34,757 nt of DNA from a virus: positions 1-34,757 of IMG/VR virus record IMGVR_UViG_3300024348_003197. One strand, given 5' to 3'. The translations under genes and the position numbers were made by a program. Each line of letters begins with the position of its first letter. Positions within the stretch are counted from its first letter, which is position 1. The notes under the pieces are model-generated. The model saw only the letters and a program-made list of their open reading frames with translations, had not been told where the DNA came from and did not search any database. This document shows, piece after piece, positions 14,884 to 25,100 of the stretch.

Positions 14884-16725
14884 ATGGCATCACAAGAAGA
14901 TTTTGAAAATCTAAAAAAATCGATTGAGGGTATTGGTAAACCAATTGACAGAATTCTTGAGTCAATGGGAGACATGTTTGAACAAGCTGAAGAGCTGAAC
15001 AAAGCGTTTCTCCAAGGAAGAACCCGAATGGATGAAATGGCGGACGCGGTTGCAAGGTCTGCTGCGGGTGTCATTCGTTTAGGTGGGGATGCTGCTGCGG
15101 CATCTAGAACAATGGCAGAAATTGCTGAAGGTTCAAAACGAAATGTAATTGCCACTGAAGAACAAGTTTCAAAGTTATATGCTGCTACGACAATATTAGG
15201 TGGAACATCAAAGGACTTAGTTAATAATTTTGCGGAAGTCGGTATTGAAGCGTCTCAAATAGGTACAAACCTTGAAAGTTCAATTGAATACATTCAAAGT
15301 GTTGGATTAAACGCTAAGGATGTAATGGGAGATGTTAATGAAAACATGTCCAAAATGAACCGATACCAATTTGAAGGTGGGGTTCAAGGTATGGCAAAAA
15401 TGGCGGCTCAAGCTTCAATGTTGAGGTTTGATATGCAAGAGACGTTTAATTTCGCTGAAAAAGTTTTAACACCTGAAGGTGCAATTGAAACCGCGGCAGG
15501 TTTACAAAGATTAGGAGTGTCTATTGGGAACTTAACTGACCCATTTGCATTAATGAATCAATCATTGACTGACCCTTCAGGATTACAAGATAGTATTATT
15601 AAAGCCGCAAAACAATTTACAGAGTTTGACGAAAAAACGAAAACATTTAAAATAAACCCACAAGGTGTTTTAATGTTAAGGGAAATTGAACAAGAAGCGG
15701 GAATGTCGGCAGGTTCTTTAAGTAAGGCAGCTTTGGCGGCGGCAGATTTAGACAAAAGAATATCTGCGATTAGTCCTGAAATACAATTTGAAAAAGAAGA
15801 GGACAAACAATTGTTGGCAAATATGGCGACAATGAAAGACGGTCAATATGTTGTCCAACTTAAAGATGACCAAACAGGTATTATAGAACAAAAGAAATTA
15901 AGTGATTTAACTCAAGAAGAATTTAATAAATTAAAAGAGATTCAAGAAAACAGACCTAAAACACTTGAAGATATTTCGATAAGTCAATTAGGGGTTTTAG
16001 AAAATATGGATGCATCCCTTAGGGCTAACCTTGCTAAAGGTACTTTTGGTGTTGCGGCAACACCAGTAATTCGTGAAAACCTTATGGGTGCTGACAGAAT
16101 TATGGGGGCATTAGCGAAGGCGGTTGATAAAACAGTTCCTGAAAGTGCTGAGGTTACTAAAAGTGTTACAGGTGCAATTGATAAGATGAGGGCGTTATTT
16201 GTTGAAAAAGATGCTGGTAAATTGTCCCAAGATGATTTTGCCAAAAAGATTAAAGCTTTGGAAGATGGTATTCTTAAACAAGCTGGAACTCTTGGTGATA
16301 AAGGTATGGAAGCTCTTAAAGATGTTTTAGAAATAACAAGTAAAAATGTTAAAGGTTCAAGTGGTATTGAAAAAGAATTTAGGACATATGCTAATGAAGT
16401 TTTAAATGCTGTGGGTAGACCAACTGCCGCAGCTGAGGCGGTAAAAGAAAGAGCAAATGTAAAACCAATTAGTGATGCTCAAATTTTAGGTGAAACAATA
16501 CAATCTAAAATGGCGTCAAAACAAATTGAAACCACTCAACCAAAAACAACTAATGTTACAAATAACGTAACGGGTAGTATTAAAATAACTATAGATGGTC
16601 CTGTTGGTGCCAATGGATTAACACAACAACAATTAACTCAAATATTCAATAGTGAAGGATTTAAACAATATGTTGCCACTCTTGGAAAAGATACAAAAGG
16701 TTCAGGTGTTATTAGTTACCAATGA
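14884..16725 (+). CDS. tail tape measure protein candidate (gp29 position)
   Basis: A 613-residue protein, close in length to T4 gp29 (590), which sets tail length. It is rich in Ala, Met, Glu and Lys with long predicted helices (for example ILESMGDMFEQAEELNKAF and ADAVARSAAGVIRLGGDAA). A C-terminal segment after about residue 540 has Thr/Asn-rich sequence, then GSIKITIDGPVG and LTQQQLTQIFNSEGF, a tail pattern I have seen in tape measure proteins of related phages. No transmembrane segments are evident. It follows the gp26 and gp51-like genes and precedes the large baseplate genes, the usual place for this protein. Assignment rests on helical composition, length and order; no enzymatic motif is visible. 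Confidence 0.75.
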   Translation: MASQEDFENLKKSIEGIGKPIDRILESMGDMFEQAEELNKAFLQGRTRMDEMADAVARSAAGVIRLGGDAAAASRTMAEIAEGSKRNVIATEEQVSKLYAATTILGGTSKDLVNNFAEVGIEASQIGTNLESSIEYIQSVGLNAKDVMGDVNENMSKMNRYQFEGGVQGMAKMAAQASMLRFDMQETFNFAEKVLTPEGAIETAAGLQRLGVSIGNLTDPFALMNQSLTDPSGLQDSIIKAAKQFTEFDEKTKTFKINPQGVLMLREIEQEAGMSAGSLSKAALAAADLDKRISAISPEIQFEKEEDKQLLANMATMKDGQYVVQLKDDQTGIIEQKKLSDLTQEEFNKLKEIQENRPKTLEDISISQLGVLENMDASLRANLAKGTFGVAATPVIRENLMGADRIMGALAKAVDKTVPESAEVTKSVTGAIDKMRALFVEKDAGKLSQDDFAKKIKALEDGILKQAGTLGDKGMEALKDVLEITSKNVKGSSGIEKEFRTYANEVLNAVGRPTAAAEAVKERANVKPISDAQILGETIQSKMASKQIETTQPKTTNVTNNVTGSIKITIDGPVGANGLTQQQLTQIFNSEGFKQYVATLGKDTKGSGVISYQ

Positions 16726-16745
16726 TAAAAAAAACTCAATCAACC

Positions 16746-16753
16746 TATTTATT
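16746..16753 (+). promoter_or_regulatory. TATTTATT late-promoter-like motif
   Basis: CCTATTTATTAGTAAAG lies 13 bases before the ATG of the 1690-residue baseplate gene, in a 41-base gap. It would start an operon of three overlapping baseplate genes. Confidence 0.5.
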
Positions 16754-16766
16754 AGTAAAGATATAA

Positions 16767-19700
16767 ATGGGTAGTCCGTTAGATTATATTAGCACCGAAG
16801 GATTCAGAAAAAAACTGATGACTCGTAATTTAGTACCTTATGCTAAATCGCCAAGTCCTGCTACGCCACCAATTACTTATGAAGTAATTCAACAAGATTT
16901 AACACCTGTTGATTCACCCGATTTCTTAATTGATACAACATTTTTTGCCGACAAACAATATCCACTTAATAGGTGGGGTAATGAGGGGGGATATGAGTTT
17001 GCTCCTGACTTAACGGGTAATTTAAACACAACGTCTAACCAAGGTGAATACGGACCTGGGCAACAAGATGCACACATTGTTGATACAGGATTTGCTGCAA
17101 CTCAACTATGGAGACCATTAAACGCTTACTCAAGTCCAAATAATTTTGATGCGGGTGAAGCGGTTGTGTCTTTAGAAGTTGTTACTCCTGACCAAGATAG
17201 ACCTGCAAACGGACAACCATATCCGAGATTTAATCCATCATCCTATAGACCAATATCAATATTATTAAACCCCGACCCTCAAGGTAGTAATGGTTTATTG
17301 AGTGCTGACTCATTTATTGCTCGTTTAGGTGCCAAAACTTTAAAGAAAGAATTTGAAGACCGAATTGGACGAGCAATCATCAGAGAAACTTTAGGTAAAG
17401 CGAACATATTAAATGTTAATAGTAGTAGTAATCTTGTTAATATTTTAACAGGTAATGTACCTTTAATTGAACCGAACTATAATATTACGGTACCTTCTAA
17501 CCCAATCGGTGCGGCAGCACAATTTGGGTTGAGTCTTGCGGGAAGTCAAGTACCGTTCTCAACAATACCTGGTTCATATTGGGACCCAAATGTTAATCCA
17601 CCACAGCCTTCAACAATTGGTCAAGCACTTCTTGGTAATCCTATTGCTGCGGTAGGTAATTTAATAAGTAATCTTTTAGGAGCGGGTAAGACTGGTTCTC
17701 AAATATTCTTTGAGAATACAGGGCAAGGTCAAAAATCGTTATTGTTTAAGAACATTAACTTTAACAAATATAAGCCAAGTTACGACAGAACTTTAATTGA
17801 TAGATTGGGAGGTGCTCTTGTTGGTACCAACACAAACAATGCCAACTATTATATTGGTTCAACAACATCAGACCCATCAAGAATCTTTTCTCCATCAGGT
17901 GCACTTCCAAACAATGCCTTTGGATTTGAACAACAATCACCTGTTTATGGACCTGAAGTATTAGCTCAATTATATGAGGGACCAAGTAAAGAGATTAGAC
18001 TTGGTGCTAACGGACCGACTTACAGTAATGGTGGGGGTATTGAAGGTGGATTCACATGGGTATCTCCAAAGTATAGAGGTAATGCGGGTAAGAAAGTTGG
18101 TATTGGTGGAGAGATTACAAACGAAGATGAGGACTTTAAACCATCATCATACAACTCGACTGAGTCTACTCAAAGAACATTCAGAGAAGGTTCAATCCTT
18201 GACGACACCCAAAGAATTATTGATAGTCAACCACAAGGTGGTAATCGTTTAAGACATGCGGGTAATGCAATTGACCAAGTCAGTAAGGTATTTAACGATG
18301 GATACAAAGAAATGACTAAAGGTTCAAGAGTGTTAAGTTATGTTGGGGCGATTGGTCAAGAAGTTGGTACTGAATATTGTCGTGTATTTGCCAAAGATAT
18401 TCCTTATTTACAATACAATGACCTACAAAAGACTGATGGTATTACAACCGAAGGTAGAAGATTTGCTTGGTCTGTTTTAGATAAGACATACAACCTTAAC
18501 ATTGCTCCAAACAAACAAGAAGGGGGACAAGACTCAACAAATATAATTGGAACAATGAATAACGCTTATGCCAAAAAGTATATGTTCTCATTAGAAAACT
18601 TGGCATGGGCAACATCAAATACTCCAGGTTATTCGGTTTCAGATTTGGCGGTATGTGAGAGAGGACCTAACGGAGGTCGAGTTATGTGGTTCCCACCATA
18701 TAATCTGACATTCAATGAGTCCGTTCAGGCAAGTTGGCAAGGTAATGACTTTATTGGAAGACCTGAACCAATTTATACTTATAAAAACACAAGTAGAAGT
18801 GGTAGTTTAAGTTGGGATATTGTGGTTGACCACCCATCAGTATTGAATGTTATTGTAAATAAGGTTTTAGCTAACGAAACTAACAAACCAAGAATTGATA
18901 GTATTTTAGATTCATTCTTTGCTGGATGTAGAAAATATGACCTATATGAATTGGCTAAAAAATATTATACAATTAACCCTAACGATTTGTTTCAAATCCA
19001 ACAAGCTATAACGTCAAAGGAGATTACAAAAGAACAGATGCAATACGCGATTAGCGAAATAACCGTAAATGACGATGTTGCGGCAAATAATAGTGGAGGA
19101 GGAGCGTCTGGTTCGGGAGGTAGTGGTGCAGGTAGTGAAGATTATTTTAACAAGTATAAACAACTTGGATTTTACTTTTCAAACGACTACCCAAGACCTA
19201 AAACATCTCCAAACTATGAAGAAATGTATACCGAATATATTGGTGAAAAACCAACATATTCTAAAAAATCAAACGGACCACAATTGGATGAGTTTTATAA
19301 TACTGTGGTTACACCAAACTATGAAGTTGCCAAACAGTTTGCTATTGATATTTCCGAACAATTAAAAAATAGTGAAAGTGGTACTGTAACTGTTTATGTT
19401 AATTCAAGTTGTTCCGCACCTCAGACGGTTGCGTATAACAAATCATTGTCTGCTCGAAGAATTGATTCTGTTATTAAATTCTTTGAAAATAATCCTGCAA
19501 CATCCAAATGGATGAAAGAAAAAAGATTATTGGTCCTTAGTGGTACAGGTTTTGGAGAACAAACAACATCACAACCTTTAAAATCTAAAACAACTCAAGC
19601 ACCATATTCTATTGAAGGACTTTCACCCGTAGGTAATGTTGTGAATTGTACGGACAACGATGGTCAAGCGGTTGGTGGGGATACTCAATCAGTATCTAAA

Positions 19701-21839
19701 GAAATATATACGATAAATGCTATGTCATGTAGAAGGGCATATATTTCTAATATAAAATCTAATTTAAAGGCTCCGCAACCAATACCTACAACTCCTGCAC
19801 AAAGAACACAAACAGTTGTTACAGGTAATGTTGTTACAACAACTGAGACTCAAACAACAGTTGAAGAAAGTTGGGCGCCAAGAGATAATATTACAAAAAG
19901 AGTTTTAAGAGCTCTTTTATCTGAGTGTGATTATTTTGAAGTAATTAAAGAAGAGACACCAATGGTGTTTGATAATCTTAAAGATAAATTAAAGTTTTTT
20001 CAACCAGCTTTCCACTCAACAACACCTGAAGGTTTAAATACAAGATTAACCTTCTTACAACAATGTATGAGGCCTGGTGATACAATACCTGTGGTTAAGT
20101 CTATTGGGGGTAAGGATGTGTTAGAATATAATAATGCGACTAACACGGCATTTGGGGCACCACCAGTTCTTATTTTAAGGGTTGGGGATTTTTATAACAC
20201 TAAGGTTATACCAACAAGTTTGAGTATTACTTATGAAGGATTAGATATTAACCCTGAAGGTATCGGGATTCAACCTATGATTGCTAAAGTTCAGATGCAA
20301 TTTAACTTTGTTGGTGGTAGTGGATTGAAAGAGTCTGTTGATAGATTACAGAACGCACTAACATTTAACTACTATGCAAATACTGAGATTTATGATGATA
20401 GGGCGGATGTTACCGATACAAGTTATCAAGTGTTGGATAAAGAATTTTTACAATTTGCGGCATTATCTAATGTACCACCACCATCCATCAACAGTGCGGA
20501 ACCAAACAATGGTTTATCAAATGAAAGTACAATTGGTACAATATTGACAAATGTTATTAGTGAAACGGGTCAAACAGGTACTATTAGTTATCAAACTTTT
20601 ATGGATAAGTTGGCGGCTGAAACACAAAATTATTTTACAAATGTTGTAAATAAAAATAAAGAGGCTGTAAATCAGTATAACAACGCTTTACGTCAACAGT
20701 GGATGTTAGAGAGAAATTATCAACAAGGTAAGTTCTTGTTAACTGAAAACAGTGATACTATTTTATTTGGAAAACCATATAATTTTGAAAAAAGAATCGA
20801 TGATATTTTCAACGACTTAATTAAAGATGTTAAACAAGGTGACGAAGGATTTATTCAATTTATTGATAATTCTCAAAAAAACTTTTCAAACAAAGTAATT
20901 CGACAAGTAAAAGAAAATTATGCTAAAATACTTAACGATAAACGAGGAACGTATCAAAATGCGGTAACTAACATTACTCAGGGTATTGTTAATACCCAAC
21001 AAACTTATGTTGGTTATATTGCTAGAGCTAATACTATTTCATATACTGTTCCATCATTTACAAATACTGGTACTGACGGTTCGCAACAAAAAAATGGAAA
21101 TGTCGTTTCATACATTACAAAACCAACTCCAGACATTGATACGAGTTCTCAAGGTGTTACAAATACATTAGAAGAATTGGTACTTGATATCAAAAAAATT
21201 AACAGTGGAATTACTGAATTTAATAAAGTCGTAATGACTCAAAGTTCTTTCTTAAATCCTGGTGACGGTAAATTATACGCTGGAGTTTATTTAGTTTTTC
21301 CACCAAATTATACTTTCCCTCAAGGGGTAAAAGTATTTGTGCCAATTTCTAAAAATCAAAGTTATGTTAACTTAAGTCCAACAGCGACATTTGAAAATAC
21401 GACATTTAAAATGGTATATATGTTATTGTCTGATGATGTTGTTGATTCAAAAAAATATGAAACCTTTAAAAATGCTATGATTGGTAATATAATTAATAAT
21501 CAGGGGCTTATTGGTGATGGATGGGACGGTACTAAATTGAGCGAACAATTTGATGCATATTGGGATAAAATTGCAAAACCATTATTTAACGAAGAAAATA
21601 ATTTAACTAAAGAGTTTATAACAAGTCAAGAAAAAGTTAAATTAGAACCTTTCTTAAAATATACCCCTTATTCAACTAAAAAACGTGTATTTAGTTACAC
21701 GACTGAAAATGCGGGAACAAAACCTCAAGAAACTTTAATCAAAGGGTTAGGTTCGATTGAAAACCAAAATACAAATAATAAAACGTGGAATGATGAATTA
21801 TCTGCCGACGTGTATATATCAAAAGCAAAGTTTAACTAA
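16767..21839 (+). CDS. giant baseplate protein with an OmpA-like domain
   Basis: A 1690-residue protein. Residues 1-770 are structural sequence (for example PYNLTFNESVQASWQG, then GSLSWDIVVDHPS). A Gly/Ser linker (about 772-790, NNSGGGASGSGGSGAG) leads to an OmpA-like module at about 868-995. This shows a VTVYVNSS strand, YNKSLSARRIDSVIKFF near 889, LLVLSGTGFGEQ, and a closing NAMSCRRAYISNI. The arginine of the LSxRR motif is kept, but the peptidoglycan-contacting Asp of the usual TDxxG loop is absent. Residues about 1100-1240 carry RPGDTIP, APPVLILRVGDFYNTK and NPEGIGIQPMIAKVQM. This resembles a baseplate/tube-initiator region, perhaps gp48/gp54-like, though that is uncertain. The C-terminal 400 residues are mainly helical then beta-rich. 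The stop overlaps the gp53 start (TAATG). A baseplate location is inferred from the operon. Confidence 0.66.
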   Translation: MGSPLDYISTEGFRKKLMTRNLVPYAKSPSPATPPITYEVIQQDLTPVDSPDFLIDTTFFADKQYPLNRWGNEGGYEFAPDLTGNLNTTSNQGEYGPGQQDAHIVDTGFAATQLWRPLNAYSSPNNFDAGEAVVSLEVVTPDQDRPANGQPYPRFNPSSYRPISILLNPDPQGSNGLLSADSFIARLGAKTLKKEFEDRIGRAIIRETLGKANILNVNSSSNLVNILTGNVPLIEPNYNITVPSNPIGAAAQFGLSLAGSQVPFSTIPGSYWDPNVNPPQPSTIGQALLGNPIAAVGNLISNLLGAGKTGSQIFFENTGQGQKSLLFKNINFNKYKPSYDRTLIDRLGGALVGTNTNNANYYIGSTTSDPSRIFSPSGALPNNAFGFEQQSPVYGPEVLAQLYEGPSKEIRLGANGPTYSNGGGIEGGFTWVSPKYRGNAGKKVGIGGEITNEDEDFKPSSYNSTESTQRTFREGSILDDTQRIIDSQPQGGNRLRHAGNAIDQVSKVFNDGYKEMTKGSRVLSYVGAIGQEVGTEYCRVFAKDIPYLQYNDLQKTDGITTEGRRFAWSVLDKTYNLNIAPNKQEGGQDSTNIIGTMNNAYAKKYMFSLENLAWATSNTPGYSVSDLAVCERGPNGGRVMWFPPYNLTFNESVQASWQGNDFIGRPEPIYTYKNTSRSGSLSWDIVVDHPSVLNVIVNKVLANETNKPRIDSILDSFFAGCRKYDLYELAKKYYTINPNDLFQIQQAITSKEITKEQMQYAISEITVNDDVAANNSGGGASGSGGSGAGSEDYFNKYKQLGFYFSNDYPRPKTSPNYEEMYTEYIGEKPTYSKKSNGPQLDEFYNTVVTPNYEVAKQFAIDISEQLKNSESGTVTVYVNSSCSAPQTVAYNKSLSARRIDSVIKFFENNPATSKWMKEKRLLVLSGTGFGEQTTSQPLKSKTTQAPYSIEGLSPVGNVVNCTDNDGQAVGGDTQSVSKEIYTINAMSCRRAYISNIKSNLKAPQPIPTTPAQRTQTVVTGNVVTTTETQTTVEESWAPRDNITKRVLRALLSECDYFEVIKEETPMVFDNLKDKLKFFQPAFHSTTPEGLNTRLTFLQQCMRPGDTIPVVKSIGGKDVLEYNNATNTAFGAPPVLILRVGDFYNTKVIPTSLSITYEGLDINPEGIGIQPMIAKVQMQFNFVGGSGLKESVDRLQNALTFNYYANTEIYDDRADVTDTSYQVLDKEFLQFAALSNVPPPSINSAEPNNGLSNESTIGTILTNVISETGQTGTISYQTFMDKLAAETQNYFTNVVNKNKEAVNQYNNALRQQWMLERNYQQGKFLLTENSDTILFGKPYNFEKRIDDIFNDLIKDVKQGDEGFIQFIDNSQKNFSNKVIRQVKENYAKILNDKRGTYQNAVTNITQGIVNTQQTYVGYIARANTISYTVPSFTNTGTDGSQQKNGNVVSYITKPTPDIDTSSQGVTNTLEELVLDIKKINSGITEFNKVVMTQSSFLNPGDGKLYAGVYLVFPPNYTFPQGVKVFVPISKNQSYVNLSPTATFENTTFKMVYMLLSDDVVDSKKYETFKNAMIGNIINNQGLIGDGWDGTKLSEQFDAYWDKIAKPLFNEENNLTKEFITSQEKVKLEPFLKYTPYSTKKRVFSYTTENAGTKPQETLIKGLGSIENQNTNNKTWNDELSADVYISKAKFN

Positions 21840-22162
21840 TGGCGTATCAATATTGGAATAGGTATAGTGATTTTTTAATTAATGGTGAACAAACCGTTGT
21901 CCCTTTTGTGCAATTACCTCAAAAACCAACAGATAAGTCTTACATATATAAAGTAGCTCGTAGTCGATTAGATGTGGTATCTCAAGAGTATTATAACTCA
22001 CCATATTTTGGTTGGTTAATTTTACAAGCTAACCCTCAATTTGGTGGTTTAGAAAATAATATATTCGACGGTGCGGTATTGATTATTCCTTATCCACTAC
22101 TACCTTCATTACAAGACTATAAAGCGGCTTTAGATAACTATTTCTATTATTATGGCAGGTAA
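21839..22162 (+). CDS. 53: baseplate wedge protein (gp53-like)
   Basis: A 107-residue protein with the gp53/LysM-like pattern: SRLDVVSQEYYNSPYFGWLI, then LQANPQFGG, IFDGAVLIIPYPL and a final LQDYKAALDNY helix. In T4, gp53 (196 residues) joins neighbouring wedges into the hexagonal baseplate; this is a minimal version covering the conserved core. The start overlaps the previous stop as TAATG, and the end overlaps the next gene by 11 bases, so the three baseplate genes are translationally coupled. Family assignment is good. Confidence 0.85.
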   Translation: MAYQYWNRYSDFLINGEQTVVPFVQLPQKPTDKSYIYKVARSRLDVVSQEYYNSPYFGWLILQANPQFGGLENNIFDGAVLIIPYPLLPSLQDYKAALDNYFYYYGR

Positions 22163-25100
22163 CAGACCAGGAGACAACAGTGGAAACGTATTAGTAGAAT
22201 TTGATTACAATAACATTATTGTTGTTGACCCAAATAAAACTATTGATGCGTTTGGTAATATTAGTGAAAGATTGGTTGACCATGAGAATTTGGTTATGTT
22301 TGCCAACCTTGAAGCCGAAGTATTGCCAAGAACTAAGTTGGCGGTAGGTGGAAGTCCTGAAGACAGAGCTCGAGTTATTTCCGTTGCTAAAATTAATTTT
22401 TTAAGACCAACTGAAGGAACTTATTTAACTTCAGGGTATTACGATGAGTTGACTGGTAAGGGTGCCGTAAATGGTTTAGGAGTAAACCAAACAAGAACAC
22501 AAACTATTGACCCAAATGATGGGACAAAACCATATGATAAGGTTACGGTAAACAACCCTGGAAATGTGGCAACCGACAACGGGTTATTGGGTATCACTTC
22601 AATTAACGTAAGAACAAACACTTCATTTGTACCTCAAGTAACAATTGAATTGGAAGATATTCAAGGTAAAGCTTTATTTGAACTTGGTGATAACTCACCT
22701 TACGCAGCTTTTTTTAATTTACCATATCCTCCATTTTATCTTACACTTAAAGGTTATTATGGTCAAGCGATTAAGTATCAATTAAATTTAAAAACTTTTA
22801 ATGCCAGATTTAATTCATTCAGTGGGAATTATCAAGTTACGTTAGAATTTGTTGGATATAAATTTAATATCCTTAATGAAATATCTATGGGTCATTTATT
22901 GGCGGCTCCACACATGTATAGTACAAGATTTGATATTTCTAAATCGCCAACATCTGCTGAGGGTGGTAATAAAAATATTGAATCAACTACAAAACAAAGT
23001 AATACCATTGCGGGTCAGGCGAGTAATAGTCAAAACAATGTGGTTACCCAAATTGTGAGTGAAAAAGGTTATCAGAAAGTTATTGAGGTTTATAGTGAGT
23101 ATAAGGCTAAAGGATTACTTGACCCTGATTTTCCTGAAATGACATTTGCTCAGTTTATGAATTCTTTGGAAAATTTTGAAAAGACAATTATTGATTCATA
23201 TACTAAAGTTGATGTGGAACCATTGACTAATATTAGGGCGTATAAAGAAACTTTGAAAAATTATTATAACGAAATTTATGGTTCTGATACGTCTTGGTAT
23301 AATACATACATGAATACAAGACCAATTGTATTAAAAAATGGAACTTACATTTACGCGTTTAAAGAAGAAATATTAAAAGACCCTACAAGACAACAAGCTG
23401 CTCGAACATTGTTAAGTGGTTATACCTCACAATATAATGCACTGTTGGCTGAAAATCCAACACTTGGGGTAAAAGGTAAATCACCAATTAAAAACCCAAT
23501 AACCAATAATACTATGTTAATTACGGTTAACATAGATGATATTGATTTGACTAAGACAACAATTCAACAAACGGGTATATTTGCACCAACTCAGGGAAAT
23601 ATTGATGCGACTAAAAAATACTTACAAGAATTGTACAAACCAGCCGCTGAAATAACTTTGAGTCCAACAACATCTTCAAATCAGTCAAGTTCTTTAAATG
23701 TAATTAAATCACCATTTTTTATTTTTAAAACAAATACGGTAACAAACCAAGTTGAGCCAAGATTTGAAAATTTAATTTACCAAGTTGAGGCTGAGGCGAA
23801 TAGAAAACTAACGGAATATGAAACTATATTAACTGCCGATTTTTCAAGGAAAATCGAGGATTCTAAAATTGGTCTTGGATTTAGACCAACGGTAAGAAAT
23901 GTTTGTGCGGTTATAATGGCATCTGCTGAAGCGTTTATTCGTTTAATGGATGAGGTTCATACAAATGCTTGGAATGTAAAATATGACCCTGTTAGACAAT
24001 TAGCGATATTAGATAATCCTTCATCGGCACCTGGTACTGATACATTACAAAAAGTTGGGAAAACCCAAGAAGCGGCAAATCAAAACCAAGGATTATCGAC
24101 AAGTGATGTGCCTGTTTATCCTTGGCCTCAATTCTTTGTTGAAACTCCTGATGATAAAAAAGGAAGATTTCAATTAAGGTATATTGCGGACCCTTCAGTT
24201 GTTGATATAACAAAAGGATTTCTTTATGACAAATGGCCTGAAGTTGAGTTTGTTGAAGAATACATGAAAGGTATTACCCAAAGGTTTAATCCACCTATTG
24301 CTCAGGTACCAACGGATAGTCAGGCAACTACAAACATTATTAATATCAATGCGATTGAATACCCTTCAAATGGGATTGCTTATGCTAACAAAGAAGAAAT
24401 TAAATTCTTTTATGAAATTTGGGAAAGACAATTTTTAACCGCTAACTACTCAGGATATATTAGAGCGAATACAAATCAGTTAAGTCAATTAACGGACTTA
24501 GTTTCAAATTCGGAAACAACTAATATTGTTACAAGTTTAGGTGTTAGTTCACCATTTTTGACTTTAAAACTTAAAAATTACGATATAACTGCTCAGAATT
24601 ATGAACAAACTTTATCTAATTTTTCTAACCAAGGTACAGGTAGAGCGTACCAAGAATTTATACGAGATTTTTATGTGACACCATACATTAGAAATCTAAC
24701 TGAAAACTCTTTTAATATACTAACAATAAATGATTTGGGTAAAGAACCCCAAAATGCTGCCAAATATGAAGCTTTAGAACAGTTGGTTAAAAACGCATCA
24801 AACGACACATTAATTATTGATACATATCCGTTTACAAACTCAACTTGGGTTTCTAATAACATGGCTCAAAGTATTACAAACACTAACAATTCTGTTTATA
24901 ATACAAAACAAGTATTAAGAGTTTTTAAAGAAAGAAATGTTATATCAAACTTTGATAGTGTTTATGATTATACAACAAACAGACCTGTAACTAATTTTTC
25001 TTATTTAACGGTAACCGACCCAATTCCTGAGATTACTCAAACTAATTTATCAGTATTTTTAGATACTAGAAAAAACCCTGAAAAGTTCATACCAACTGAA

